Assembly (NCBI GenBank): GCA_024225395.1
Contig: JAAEMR010000088.1
Location: forward strand, 1 to 64,000
Direction of reading: 5' to 3'
DNA from: Gammaproteobacteria bacterium
GTDB taxonomy: Bacteria; Pseudomonadota; Gammaproteobacteria; GCA-001735895
DNA: 64,000 nt
In this document: positions 36,375 through 45,955 of the stretch, in pieces
How positions within the stretch are numbered: position 1 is the stretch's first letter
Layout of the letters: each line of letters starts with the position of its first letter
The notes under the pieces: model-generated
The model's database searches: none
What the model was told of the DNA's origin: nothing
The model's input: only the letters and a program-made list of their open reading frames with translations
Program-made: the position numbers and the translations under genes

Positions 36375-36388
36375 TTGATACAGGTCAA
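36375..36388. promoter_or_regulatory. FNR/ANR-type binding site upstream of korA
   Basis: TTGATACAGGTCAA; complement TTGACCTGTATCAA, matching TTGAC-N4-ATCAA. It is centred about 63 bp before the korA start codon, a distance at which an FNR-family regulator could activate. Same half-sites as the site before the cox cluster. Confidence 0.6.
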
Positions 36389-36469
36389 ACTAAGCACCTG
36401 TACAGGTTTGATTCTATTTGACGAATGCAGAATGTAATGAACTCAACGGAAATTTCTATGTTGTGCAAA

Positions 36470-36503
36470 TAAAAAACCCGGTAATTTACAGAAAACTACC
36501 GGG
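36470..36503 (-). terminator. intrinsic terminator after rpoH
   Basis: On the minus strand CCCGGTA, a loop of about 13 nt and TACCGGG are followed by six T (complement of 36471-36476) and ATTT. It starts 34 bp after the rpoH stop. Confidence 0.9.
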
Positions 36504-36536
36504 CTTTGGTTTGTGAACTAAGCGAGTTGAAACAGT

Positions 36537-37406
36537 TTAAGCAACAAACTGGTTTTTTATCTTGTTAAAAGCATTTTTTTCAATCTGGCGAATACGCTCT
36601 GCTGAAACGCCAAATTCATCGGCCAGTTCATGCAGTGTAGATTTATTGTCGGTTAACCACCGTCTACTGACAATTTGACGGCTACGATCATCAAGATCAT
36701 TCAATGCCTGCATCAGGGTTTCCTGAGTTTGCTGTTGACTGGTTTTATGCTCGAGCAATAACTCTGGAGACGGACTCTCATTAGCCAGTGTTAAAGCAGG
36801 TGCCTGATAAGCACTGTCGTCATCATCGTCGGTACTCATGTCAAAAGCCATGTCGTAACTATTTAAACGATTTTCCATTTCCAGCACGTTTTCTGGAGTA
36901 ACCCCGAGTGTTTCTGCAACATCCAGCACTTCTTCGTGTTTAAACCAGCCAAGACGTTTCTTCTGGCTACGCAGCTTAAAGAATAATTTCCGTTGAGCCT
37001 TGGTGGTTGCGATTTTAACGATACGCCAGTTTTTAAGGATGTATTCGTGCATTTCGGCTTTAATCCAGTGCACAGCAAAGGAAACCAGGCGTACGCCCAC
37101 ATCAGGGTCGAAACGTTTTACCGCTTTCATCAGACCGATATTGCCTTCCTGTATAAGGTCGGCAACAGCCAGGCCGTATCCAGAATAATTATTAGCGATT
37201 TTTATGACAAACCTTAAATGAGGAAGTACCAATTGCTGAGCAGCATTGATATCACCGGTTTGCTGTAATTCACGGGCATAAGCCTGTTCTTGCTCTAAGC
37301 TAAGAATTGGAATTGCATGAGCTGCGCTGATATAGGCTTCAAGGCTGGCCGACGAGCCGGAAATAGCTGGCAGGTGGTTCATTGAAGCGACAAGTTGTTT
37401 ACCCAT
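36537..37406 (-). CDS. rpoH: heat-shock sigma factor RpoH (sigma-32)
   Basis: The product from ATG 37406 (289 residues) is a group 3 sigma factor: LEAYISAAHAIPILSLEQEQAYA (region 1.2), region 2 with [38 protein letters not shown], the RpoH box QRKLFFKLRSQKKR, and region 4 ending FGVSAERIRQIEKNAFNKIK. The chosen ATG has a strong ribosome binding site (AACGAGGT); the frame extends 10 codons further to 37436. It directs heat-shock transcription. In E. coli rpoH follows ftsYEX; here those genes lie about 3 kb upstream on the same strand, separated by three other loci. Confidence 0.96.
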   Translation of the reverse strand: MGKQLVASMNHLPAISGSSASLEAYISAAHAIPILSLEQEQAYARELQQTGDINAAQQLVLPHLRFVIKIANNYSGYGLAVADLIQEGNIGLMKAVKRFDPDVGVRLVSFAVHWIKAEMHEYILKNWRIVKIATTKAQRKLFFKLRSQKKRLGWFKHEEVLDVAETLGVTPENVLEMENRLNSYDMAFDMSTDDDDDSAYQAPALTLANESPSPELLLEHKTSQQQTQETLMQALNDLDDRSRQIVSRRWLTDNKSTLHELADEFGVSAERIRQIEKNAFNKIKNQFVA

Positions 37407-37607
37407 AAATACCTCGTTAAAAGTGTTGGCACTCAACCAACTGGAGTGCTAAACATTAGAGCATACTTATGGGGTAAAGTTCAATAGACGGCTGTCAGGC
37501 GCTATTTTTTTAGCCGGGTTTTCGAAAGTCCTGTTGAAAAAAGGTGGTGGCTGAGTTAATTTCTGATCATAAATATTAACATAAGTCATATTTACTCATT
37601 AATAATT

Positions 37608-39005
37608 ATGTCCAGCGAAGAATCTAAAATTATTGTAGGCAGTGAAGAGTGGTGCTCATTTACAAATTTAGGCGTGCCCGCCATTAAAGCGCGTGTTGAT
37701 TCGGGTGCCAAAACATCCTCGATGCATGCCTTTAATATCCATAAATTTCGTCGTGATGGTGAGAGCTGGGTAAGCTTTGAAGTGCATCCATTGCAAAATG
37801 ATAGAAGAACCGTTATCCGTTGTGAAAGACCCGTTATTGATAAAAGGGTAGTGAAAAGTTCTAGTGGTATTTCTGAAACCCGCTACGTTATCAGTGCAAC
37901 AATGAAAGTGGGTGTTGAAAAGTGGGATATTGAACTGACTTTAGCCAATCGAGACTCTATGGGGTACAGGATGTTACTAGGGCGGCAGGCGATGAATGGA
38001 CGCATGCTGGTTGATCCATCGGTAAGTTTTTGCCTGGGTGACGTACATCCCGGCACACTGGATGAGTATTATGGCAAAAGGAAACATAAACGAAGCGGGC
38101 TGAAAATTGGCCTGTTAGCCAGTAATCAGGAGTTATATTCCAATTTACGCATTCTGGAAGCAGGGCAGGAGCGTGGGCATGAAATGGTGTTTCTTAACAT
38201 CAAGCAGTGTTATATGAAAATAGATGCGATGGAGCCGGAAGTACACTATCGTGGCGGAAAAGTACTAAATGATCTGGATGCTGTCATAACCCGAATTCGC
38301 CCCAGCGTAACTTTTTATGGTTGTGCCCTTGCGCGACAATTTGAAAGCATGGGTGTTTATACAATAAATTCATCATCTGCCATTACTCAGTCCAGGGATA
38401 AGCTGTTTTCTCTACAATTGTTATTGAAAAATGGCGTAAGCATTCCCACAACGGGTTTTGCCAATTCACCCATGGATACCAATGATTTGATCGACATGGT
38501 CGGTGGGGCACCGTTGATTGTTAAGTTGCTGGAGGGAACTCAGGGACGTGGTGTGGTGCTGGCCGAAACTAAAAAAGCCGCAGAGAGCGTTATTAATGCA
38601 TTTAAAGCGCTCAGAGCTAATTTGCTGGTTCAGGAGTTTATTAAAGAAGCTGATGGGAAAGATCTACGTTGTTTTGTAATTGATGGAAAAGTGGTTGCTT
38701 CGATTCAACGAGAGGCTGCACCCGGTGAATTTAGAGCCAATATTCACCAGGGAGGGACGGCTTCGATAATCAAAATAACACCTCAGGAAAGAGCGCTGGC
38801 GCTGAAGGCATCCAAAACTCTGGGCTTGAAAGTGGCTGGCGTGGATATCATCAGGTCTAAAAAAGGCCCGCTATTGTTAGAAGTGAATTCGTCTCCTGGC
38901 CTGGAAGGCATAGAATCGGCTACCGGTAAAGATATTGCGGGTATGATGATTGCGTCTATTGAGAAAAAACTGGGCTGGAAAAGAGCGCTTAATATAGAAA
39001 GCTAA
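37608..39005 (+). CDS. RimB-like retropepsin fused to RimK-type ATP-grasp ligase
   Basis: The 465-residue protein has two parts. Residues about 1-145 form an ATP-dependent zinc protease/RimB-like domain with [14 protein letters not shown] (catalytic-type Asp31) and [17 protein letters not shown]. From about 165 an ATP-grasp RimK-like domain follows: [74 protein letters not shown] and [28 protein letters not shown]. RimK adds glutamates to the C-terminus of ribosomal protein S6; RimB is a partner protease. Fusion of both in one chain implies a coupled modification/processing enzyme. Substrate is inferred. Confidence 0.85.
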   Translation: MSSEESKIIVGSEEWCSFTNLGVPAIKARVDSGAKTSSMHAFNIHKFRRDGESWVSFEVHPLQNDRRTVIRCERPVIDKRVVKSSSGISETRYVISATMKVGVEKWDIELTLANRDSMGYRMLLGRQAMNGRMLVDPSVSFCLGDVHPGTLDEYYGKRKHKRSGLKIGLLASNQELYSNLRILEAGQERGHEMVFLNIKQCYMKIDAMEPEVHYRGGKVLNDLDAVITRIRPSVTFYGCALARQFESMGVYTINSSSAITQSRDKLFSLQLLLKNGVSIPTTGFANSPMDTNDLIDMVGGAPLIVKLLEGTQGRGVVLAETKKAAESVINAFKALRANLLVQEFIKEADGKDLRCFVIDGKVVASIQREAAPGEFRANIHQGGTASIIKITPQERALALKASKTLGLKVAGVDIIRSKKGPLLLEVNSSPGLEGIESATGKDIAGMMIASIEKKLGWKRALNIES

Positions 39006-39074
39006 CAGGTTTGTTTTTACCTGTGACAAATGGATGGTTTGATTGTATTGGCTGAAATCAGCGACCAGGTTGTT
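39006..39074. other. short spacer with weak hairpin after the rimB-rimK fusion
   Basis: ACAGGT (39005-39010) and ACCTGT (39019-39024) can pair directly after the stop codon. There is no clear T-run after it on the + strand. It may be a weak transcript end. Confidence 0.3.
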
Positions 39075-39400
39075 TTAGCTAAACTTTGAAAGCGAGTCTT
39101 GCGGGCTAAAAACCGGCGTTATGTCTGCTTCAACAGTATTGACCTGTGTATCCGGCCATCTCATAAGAGGTGCCCACTGCTCACCGCTGCCGGTCACCTT
39201 TAACACCAGAATAAGTCATTTCGCCTATACCTACTCCCTTCCCTGTTGCTTTAGCGTAATTTTGTGTATCGCGTAGCGTGGTTACAAAGGGGATATCCGG
39301 GGTAAACAGGAAGCTCATTAATTTATGGAACATTAATGGTTTTTTCGTACACGGTTGGCAACTACTGAAATTTTAATATTTTTTGCGAGCTTTTATGATG
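39075..39400 (-). pseudogene. ParA-like partition ATPase pseudogene, C-terminal part
   Basis: Reading the minus strand in three successive frames gives pieces of one protein: KISVVANRVRKN, then IPFVTTLRDTQNYAKATGKG with GVGIGEMTYSG, then EQWAPLMRWPDTQ up to a TAA at 39075. These match the C-terminal part of ParA-family ATPases (VVANRVR..., IPF-TLRDTQNY..., QW.PL..W). At least two frameshifts and an in-frame stop break it, and I find no N-terminal Walker motif upstream in the 80 bp before the response-regulator gene. It is a decayed remnant. Confidence 0.7.
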
Positions 39401-39477
39401 ACATTCGTCAATGCTTGTGTTTTATCGACCGCTTGAGCTTATGGTCGATATAGTTGCCGGATGCCTGGAAACTCTCT

Positions 39478-40311
39478 TTAATTTTCTAAAGCTTCATTTT
39501 GACGTTTGATATTAATTAAATTGAGGATCCTTTCTACCAGGACTTCTTCAACAATGGGTTTGGTAATGAAGTCATTGGTGCCTGCGCCAAAGATACCGGT
39601 AAAATCTGTTTTCTCGTTATCTTCCGGTTCAACAGTCATCAGTAAAATAGGTAATGTCAGATAATCAAAATTTAACTCTCTTCTAACACATTGTATTAGT
39701 TCGAAGCCGGTCATTTCCTTGCTAAGGGTTAAGTCGGTAATTAATACATCATATGTACATTTCTGGTTTTCCTCATAGTCCCGTCGTAATTCATTGAGTG
39801 CCATTTCGCCAGTTTTAACATGTAAAAAGTTAACGTTATTTTTTTCCAGTATAGAGCTGGTGATTGCCGCTGAAGTAGCACTTTGATCGACATACAATAT
39901 TTTGGCGGTGACAGTATTTTCTTTTCCCATAAAATTAGCGATGAAACTTACCAGTGCTTTATGTCCTTCAGATTTATCGAAATAAGCGGTTATGGCACTG
40001 GCTGTGATGCCCTCGTCGTCGTTACTAATGATGTGAGTATGAGTATCACCCGAGACGACGAAAATAGGGGTATCAATGTTTTTTTGCTGTTTACGGATTT
40101 CTTCGATCATCTTTTGACCATCCATATCTGGTAGAGATAAGCCGGTGGTGATGATTTCAAAATTAAACCGTTTTGTTGCCGTGAGTGCTTCTTTGGCTGT
40201 ACCGCAGGCAATAATGTCAATATCCGGAAGACTCGAAAGTAATTCTTTATACAGAATGGCTCGAGTAGAGTCAGAAGAATCGATTATAAGCAGGCGTTTT
40301 TTAAAGAGCAT
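39478..40311 (-). CDS. protein with two receiver domains, the first degenerate
   Basis: The 277-residue protein has two CheY-like receiver domains (about 5-125 and 135-265) and no output domain. The first keeps Asp11 but has Gly57 where the phosphoacceptor Asp is expected (FEIITTGLSLPDMDG). The second has the acceptor Asp193 (YDVLITDLTL) and Lys251 (DFITKP). A pseudo-receiver joined to a working receiver suggests a phosphorelay or sensor-scaffold protein. No histidine kinase is adjacent. It lies 15 bp after ftsX and may be read through from ftsEX. Confidence 0.85.
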   Translation of the reverse strand: MLFKKRLLIIDSSDSTRAILYKELLSSLPDIDIIACGTAKEALTATKRFNFEIITTGLSLPDMDGQKMIEEIRKQQKNIDTPIFVVSGDTHTHIISNDDEGITASAITAYFDKSEGHKALVSFIANFMGKENTVTAKILYVDQSATSAAITSSILEKNNVNFLHVKTGEMALNELRRDYEENQKCTYDVLITDLTLSKEMTGFELIQCVRRELNFDYLTLPILLMTVEPEDNEKTDFTGIFGAGTNDFITKPIVEEVLVERILNLINIKRQNEALEN

Positions 40312-40326
40312 ATTTTTATAGTCCTG

Positions 40327-41283
40327 TTAGGTTGGTTCAATATCATTTAAATGACGGGTAACGGCTAGCCATGAACCCGCCAGGCCGAGTAAGGTGCTGG
40401 CACTGATAATGATAATGAAGTCGATCAAGCTGAAGGTGATTAAATTGTATTGTGACTGGTAAAGCAAGTTTAGAGTAGATATAGGGTTCGAAAGAGCTAT
40501 TAAACTTAGCTCGACGATAAGCCACGATAATAAACCGCCAAACAATCCATACCAGACACCACTGTATAGAAATGGACGCCTGATGAAGGCGTTTGTTGCT
40601 CCAATTAATTTTGTGACGATGATTTCCTGGTACCGGCTTTGAATGTCGAGCCGAATGGTATTACCGATAATGAGTAAAACGGCAAAGCTGAATAACAGGC
40701 TGATGATGATAACGGTACGTTTGGCTATCTCAATGATGGTAAATAATTTTTCCAGCCATTCTGTATCCAGTTTGGCGATGTCTACCTGTGGAAGAATTTC
40801 CAGCTGGGAGAGTAATGTTTTTATACTGAGAGTATCAGTATCGGCAGGTGGTTGAACAACAATTGCATGAGGTAATGGGTTGCTTTCCAGGTGATCCAGG
40901 CTTTTTCCAAAGCCTGAGTTTTTCTTGAAATCCTGCAAAGCCTGGGTTCTGGGTATAAAGATAGTGCTGGTGATATCCTGACGATTTTGCAGTTCTTTAT
41001 TAAATTTCTGTGCACTATCTTCACTCAGGTCCATGTTCAGGTATAAAGTGATCTGAGTGCTGCCTCTTAAGTCTCCGGATATACTCTGAATGTTTTTCAG
41101 GAGTAGATAAAAACCACTCGGCAAAGTAAGCGTGATGCCGATTACGGCTATGGTCATAAGTGTGGAGGATGGGCTTCTATAAATTTTCCCCAGGCTGAAA
41201 ATCATTGATTGAAAATGATGTAAAAGCCAGGAAGTGAACTGATGGAATATATTGGGCCGATGCTGATGCGTGTTATCGCTCAT
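40327..41283 (-). CDS. ftsX: cell division protein FtsX
   Basis: The 318-residue permease-like protein has a cytoplasmic N-terminus, four membrane helices (one near 40-60 and three in the C-terminal half), and a periplasmic loop (about 75-170) that activates peptidoglycan hydrolases. VTKLIGATNAFIRRPFLYSG is typical. It forms a complex with FtsE. The start overlaps the ftsE stop by 4 bp. Confidence 0.95.
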   Translation of the reverse strand: MSDNTHQHRPNIFHQFTSWLLHHFQSMIFSLGKIYRSPSSTLMTIAVIGITLTLPSGFYLLLKNIQSISGDLRGSTQITLYLNMDLSEDSAQKFNKELQNRQDITSTIFIPRTQALQDFKKNSGFGKSLDHLESNPLPHAIVVQPPADTDTLSIKTLLSQLEILPQVDIAKLDTEWLEKLFTIIEIAKRTVIIISLLFSFAVLLIIGNTIRLDIQSRYQEIIVTKLIGATNAFIRRPFLYSGVWYGLFGGLLSWLIVELSLIALSNPISTLNLLYQSQYNLITFSLIDFIIIISASTLLGLAGSWLAVTRHLNDIEPT

Positions 41284-41963
41284 GTTGAAGGAGCGCTCCT
41301 CTCAAGATCGTTATGAATGATATTTCCCTTGTTCAGGGTAACGACCGGTTTTTGCAGTTCTTCGATTAAGTTAAGGTCATGACTGGCGACCAGCACACTG
41401 ACGCCGACCTGGTGAAAATCGATAAAAATTTGCATGATTTCCCGGGATAGCACCGGATCCAGATTACCGGTAGGTTCATCTGCCAGTAATAACATTGGCT
41501 TGTGCACTACAGCGCGGGCTATGCCGACTCGCTGCTGTTCTCCGCCAGACAGTGTGATGGGCATGGATTTTTCCTTATTTAACAAACCGACTTTATCCAG
41601 TGCTGCACGGGTTCGTTTGGCAATTTCATGTCGGGCATAACCCTGAATGATTAAGGGCAGCGCTACATTATCAAACACCGGTCGATCAAACAGTAATTGG
41701 TGATCCTGAAAGATGATGCCTATATTTCTGCGAATGTAAGGGATTCGAGAGTTTGGTAAGGTGTTGAGATTGATTTGATTGAGTAAAGCCTGGCCACGAG
41801 TGGGTTTTTCAATTAACGAGATGATTTTTAATAAGGTACTTTTACCGGCACCGGAATGTCCGGTTAAAAAGGCCATTTCGCCGTCTTCTAAATTCAATGT
41901 CACATTGGATAACGCATCATGACCACCGGGGTAGCGTTTTGTTATGTTGTGAAAATGAATCAT
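41280..41963 (-). CDS. ftsE: cell division ATP-binding protein FtsE
   Basis: The 227-residue ABC ATPase has Walker [14 protein letters not shown]-loop FQDHQLL, signature [14 protein letters not shown], Walker [13 protein letters not shown] and His switch ASHDLNL. It drives FtsX to activate septal peptidoglycan hydrolases. ftsY is about 270 bp upstream on the same strand, so ftsY and ftsEX are less tightly packed than in E. coli. Confidence 0.97.
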   Translation of the reverse strand: MIHFHNITKRYPGGHDALSNVTLNLEDGEMAFLTGHSGAGKSTLLKIISLIEKPTRGQALLNQINLNTLPNSRIPYIRRNIGIIFQDHQLLFDRPVFDNVALPLIIQGYARHEIAKRTRAALDKVGLLNKEKSMPITLSGGEQQRVGIARAVVHKPMLLLADEPTGNLDPVLSREIMQIFIDFHQVGVSVLVASHDLNLIEELQKPVVTLNKGNIIHNDLERSAPST

Positions 41964-42230
41964 CGGCGATGGCTAAAGAATATTAATATCATATAGTTTG
42001 TTTATTAACTGAGCCATTATTAGATGAATTGTTAAATAATGCAGCTAGTATTTTATAAATCGTATTAAGATCCAGATAGCTGGTATATTTATTATTTTAT
42101 CGTTCTAACAGACTTTCCCGTGTAGCGATAATTTATCTTAATAGTAAGCAGGCTGATAATACATTATTAAATTGACCTGCTCAGCATATTTGTTTCATAT
42201 GTTGGTAGAAGTTAATGCTAAAAATGCTTT
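41964..42230. other. AT-rich gap between ftsY and ftsE
   Basis: This 267-bp AT-rich stretch contains no reading frame or hairpin that I can support. Because ftsY and ftsE are usually packed tightly, it may contain a separate ftsE promoter. Confidence 0.4.
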
Positions 42231-43205
42231 CTAATCTCTGTCTAAAAGTGCCCTGATAAACTCTTCAGAGTTAAACACACGTAAGTCCTGAGCCGTTTCT
42301 CCAACACCTATATATCGAATAGGTGTCTGCATCTGCTGAGCTAGACTAAAAACAATCCCGCCTTTGGCAGTTCCGTCCAGTTTGGTTAAAGTGATACCGG
42401 TAATATTTAATTTTTCATGAAAACTTTTGGCCTGTGCCAGTGCGTTCTGACCGGTACCGGAATCAAGCACCAGCATGGTTTCGTGCGGCGCTTCGGGATC
42501 GAGCTTTGCCATTACCCGTTTGATTTTTTCCAGCTCATTCATCAGGTTGTTCTGGGTGTGCAGGCGACCGGCTGTGTCGGCTATTAATATATCTATGTTT
42601 CGTGATCGAGCTGACTGTAATGCATCGTAAATAACAGAAGCTGAATCAGCACCATTGCCCTGGCTGACGACCGGTAAGTCGAGTCGTTCACCCCAGGTTT
42701 GCAGTTGTTCAACAGCGGCGGCACGGAAGGTATCACCGGCAGCCAGCATCACACTGAGCCCCTGTTCCTTGAACTGTTGAGCCAGTTTGCCAATGGTCGT
42801 TGTTTTACCGGCGCCGTTGATGCCGATCATGAGGATGACGAAAGGTTTTTTCTGGGTGTCTATTTGCAGTGGTTCAGAGATGACCGATAAAATTTCCTGC
42901 ATGGCGGTTTCTAATGAAGAGAATACACTGTCATTATCTTTAAGCTGGTTTCTGGCCAGAGCATCCGTCAGGTTGGCGGTAATTTTCTGGGTAGCTTCGA
43001 TGCCTACGTCTGCCATTAGCAGCTGATCTTCAAGCTGCTCCAGTAATTCTTCATCAATTTCTTTCTTGCCCAGAAAGATATCGCTAATACCACTGGTGAA
43101 GCTGGCCCTGGTTTTTGAAAGTTTGCTTTTCAGGCTTGAGAATAATCCGGGTTTGTTTACTGGATCTTTCTCACTTTTAGTATTGGTTTTTTTGAAACCG
43201 AACAT
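42231..43205 (-). CDS. ftsY: signal recognition particle receptor FtsY
   Basis: The 324-residue SRP GTPase has an N-domain (about 20-110) and a G-domain with [58 protein letters not shown] and GVGETAQDL. It lacks the long acidic A-domain of E. coli FtsY (N-terminus of about 15 basic residues). It docks SRP-bound ribosomes at the membrane. Confidence 0.97.
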   Translation of the reverse strand: MFGFKKTNTKSEKDPVNKPGLFSSLKSKLSKTRASFTSGISDIFLGKKEIDEELLEQLEDQLLMADVGIEATQKITANLTDALARNQLKDNDSVFSSLETAMQEILSVISEPLQIDTQKKPFVILMIGINGAGKTTTIGKLAQQFKEQGLSVMLAAGDTFRAAAVEQLQTWGERLDLPVVSQGNGADSASVIYDALQSARSRNIDILIADTAGRLHTQNNLMNELEKIKRVMAKLDPEAPHETMLVLDSGTGQNALAQAKSFHEKLNITGITLTKLDGTAKGGIVFSLAQQMQTPIRYIGVGETAQDLRVFNSEEFIRALLDRD

Positions 43206-43325
43206 AGATTACAGTGTCATATCAAGGGCGGAGGCAGTATGCTACCAGAACTTTGAATGACTGTTTATAAATGTTTAAACAGTTTTCGGTACTGCTATAA
43301 CTAAATAATGACTGGATAATACAAA

Positions 43326-44648
43326 ATGATTAAAAAGCTGTTTCTTTTATCAACCCTTTTTACGGTTTTACCGCTACAGGCGAATACTGTGGAAAGCATG
43401 CTGGAAAACGGTATGAAGATTATCGTGCGTGAGGATCACCGGGCACCTGTTGTCGCCTCTCAGGTATGGTATCGAATTGGTTCCACTTATGAATATGATG
43501 GTATCACCGGGGTTTCACATGTGCTTGAACACATGATGTTCAAAGGAACCAAAAAATTGAAACCAGGTGATTTCTCAGAAATTATTGCGGCCAATGGTGG
43601 CAGTGATAATGCTTTTACCTCGCACGATTTTACCGGGTATCACCAACGTATTGCCAGTGACCGTCTGGAAATTTGTCTTGAGCTGGAAGCTGATCGTATG
43701 CGAAATGTGATCTTTCTACAGTCAGAGTTCAATAAAGAACTGGCTGTGGTACAAGAGGAGCGTCGTTGGAGAGTAGACAATAAACCAAAATCTAAACTGT
43801 TTGAGCAATTTTATGCAACAGCATTTTTAAGCAGTCCCAGAAGAATTCCCGTTATAGGCTGGATGGGAGACCTGGAAGGCCTGGAAATGCAGGATGCTGC
43901 GGACTGGTATCAGCAATGGTATGCACCGAATAACGCGACGCTTGTTGTAGTTGGAGACGTTGTTGCAGACGAAGTTATTCAACTGGCAAATAAATATTTT
44001 GCAGATTTAAAACCTTCCGATATTACCCCTCCGAAACTAAGACCGGAAATAGCCCAGATGGGCGAAAGACGCATTAAACTGTATGGTCAAACAGCAAACC
44101 CTTACATGATCATGGGCTACAAAGCACCAGTTTTAGTGGGCAATAAAGATAAGGTAAAAGATATTTATGCACTGGATGTGTTAAGTGCAGTACTGGATGG
44201 AGGCAGCAGTGCACGAATCGCTAAAAATATACTGCGTGGACAGGAAATTGCGGCTGATGCCGGTACTTCTTTTGACCCTTTCGATCGACTCAATGGTTTA
44301 TTTTTATTTGCCGGAACTCCAAATGAAGGTGTAACGCCTGAGCAACTGGAGCAGGCTTTTCACACGGAAATAAAAAAATTACAGGATACTCCTGTTACCC
44401 AGAAGGAACTTGACCGGGTAAAGGCGCAGGTAATTGCCAGCAAGGTGTTTGAACGTGATTCCATGTTTTACACTGGCATGCAAATAGGCATGCTGGATAG
44501 TGTCGGTCTTGACTGGCGCATCCTTGATACTTATGTCGATGATATCCGTAGCATTACCGCGGAAGATGTTCAGCGGGTGGCCCGGGAATATTTTGATTCC
44601 AGCCAGTTAACCGTAGCAACACTATGGCCTGAGCAGGAAAACAAATGA
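43326..44648 (+). CDS. M16 zinc metalloprotease (active subunit)
   Basis: The 440-residue protein has a signal peptide and an inverted zinc motif HVLEH at residues 65-69, followed by the downstream Glu in ELAVVQEERRWRVD. It has the two-lobed M16B fold and YYRIGSTYE-like N-terminus (VWYRIGSTYEYDG). Its stop overlaps the start of an M16-like gene lacking the zinc motif, giving a pair like the mitochondrial processing peptidase and PqqFG-like bacterial pairs. It probably degrades periplasmic peptides. It is divergent from ftsY, as in other gammaproteobacteria. Confidence 0.93.
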   Translation: MIKKLFLLSTLFTVLPLQANTVESMLENGMKIIVREDHRAPVVASQVWYRIGSTYEYDGITGVSHVLEHMMFKGTKKLKPGDFSEIIAANGGSDNAFTSHDFTGYHQRIASDRLEICLELEADRMRNVIFLQSEFNKELAVVQEERRWRVDNKPKSKLFEQFYATAFLSSPRRIPVIGWMGDLEGLEMQDAADWYQQWYAPNNATLVVVGDVVADEVIQLANKYFADLKPSDITPPKLRPEIAQMGERRIKLYGQTANPYMIMGYKAPVLVGNKDKVKDIYALDVLSAVLDGGSSARIAKNILRGQEIAADAGTSFDPFDRLNGLFLFAGTPNEGVTPEQLEQAFHTEIKKLQDTPVTQKELDRVKAQVIASKVFERDSMFYTGMQIGMLDSVGLDWRILDTYVDDIRSITAEDVQRVAREYFDSSQLTVATLWPEQENK

Positions 44649-45955
44649 TGAATAAAATGAAATGGATGCTGGCTTTAACCAGTTGTGCCGTGTTGTTAAC
44701 GCAGTCTGCTTTCGCACTGGATATTAAAACCTGGAAAACTTCCAATGGCGTTGAGGTTCTGTTTGTAGAAAGCCATGATTTACCGATGATTGATGTTCGC
44801 CTGGCTTTCAAGGCGGGTAGTTCTCGAGATGGAGAACTCTACGGAGTCTCCCGACTGGTTAGTGCACTGCTGGTGGAAGGAACAGGTGATTATTCTTCTG
44901 AAGATATTGCAGAAAATTTTGAGTCGGTAGGTGCTGAATTAGGCCATGACTCTTTGCGTGATATGGCTTTTGTCAGCTTGCGAAGTCTTTCTGATACGCA
45001 GCCCTGGGAAAAGGTTATAGATTTGTTTGCCCGTGTTTCTGCATTACCATCGTTTCCGCAGGATGCTATCGAGCGTGATAGAAAATCGATGTTGATCAGT
45101 CTGGCAAATCGGAAAAAAGAAATCAGTAGTGTGGCCGAAGATACCTTTTATAAAAATTTATATAAAAACCATGCTTACAAAATAGGGCGAGCAGGCACGA
45201 CAAAAACCATGCAGGCTATTACGCAAAAGGACTTGAAACAGTTCCATTCTCAGTATTATGTGGCTAACAATGCCACTCTGTCACTGATGGGTGATTTAAC
45301 CCTGGAGAAAGCTAAATTTTATGCCGAACAGTTAACAAAGTATTTAAAAGCCGGGCAGAAAGCTAAACCGGTTGCTGCAGCTAAGATGGCTGACCAGGGC
45401 GAAACCATCAAGGTTCCTTTTAAAACTTCTCAAACTCATATTATTCAGGGATTACCAGTGATGCGACGTGGTGATGCCGATTATTATGCCCTCTACCTGG
45501 GTAACCATATTCTGGGTGGAAGTGGTTTCAGTTCTCGTTTAATGCAGGAGATTCGTGAAAATCGTGGTTTAAGTTACAGCGTTTATAGCTACTTTTTACC
45601 GATGGAAAGCAATGGCCCGTTCCAGATGGCATTGCAGACCAAAAATCATCAGGTGGCTGAGGCATCACAATTGTTGAATCAGATGTTGACAGATTTTATT
45701 AAAGAGGGTCCTACCGCCGCCGAGATTGATCATTCCAAAAAGAATATTACTGGTAGCTTTCCGTTAAAGATCGATAGTAATAAAAAAATAGTAGAATACC
45801 TTTCGCTGATTGGTTTTTATGATTTACCGCTGGATTACCTGGATAGTTTCAATGAAAAAATTCTGGCGGTAACTGCAGAAGATATTAAGGAAGCTTTTTC
45901 TCGCAGGGTTAAACCGGATCAGTTAATTCGTGTCATAGTTGGTGAAGCGTCATAG
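44645..45955 (+). CDS. M16 family protein lacking the zinc motif
   Basis: The 436-residue protein has a signal peptide and the M16 fold (AGSSRDGELYGVSRL, NATLSLMGDL, GGSGFSSRLMQEIRENRGLSYSV) but the HxxEH site is replaced (VSRLVSALLVEGTGD). It is therefore likely the non-catalytic partner that binds substrate with the upstream active subunit. It overlaps that gene by 4 bp, and its stop TAG overlaps the start of the next frame (rsmD). Confidence 0.93.
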   Translation: MMNKMKWMLALTSCAVLLTQSAFALDIKTWKTSNGVEVLFVESHDLPMIDVRLAFKAGSSRDGELYGVSRLVSALLVEGTGDYSSEDIAENFESVGAELGHDSLRDMAFVSLRSLSDTQPWEKVIDLFARVSALPSFPQDAIERDRKSMLISLANRKKEISSVAEDTFYKNLYKNHAYKIGRAGTTKTMQAITQKDLKQFHSQYYVANNATLSLMGDLTLEKAKFYAEQLTKYLKAGQKAKPVAAAKMADQGETIKVPFKTSQTHIIQGLPVMRRGDADYYALYLGNHILGGSGFSSRLMQEIRENRGLSYSVYSYFLPMESNGPFQMALQTKNHQVAEASQLLNQMLTDFIKEGPTAAEIDHSKKNITGSFPLKIDSNKKIVEYLSLIGFYDLPLDYLDSFNEKILAVTAEDIKEAFSRRVKPDQLIRVIVGEAS

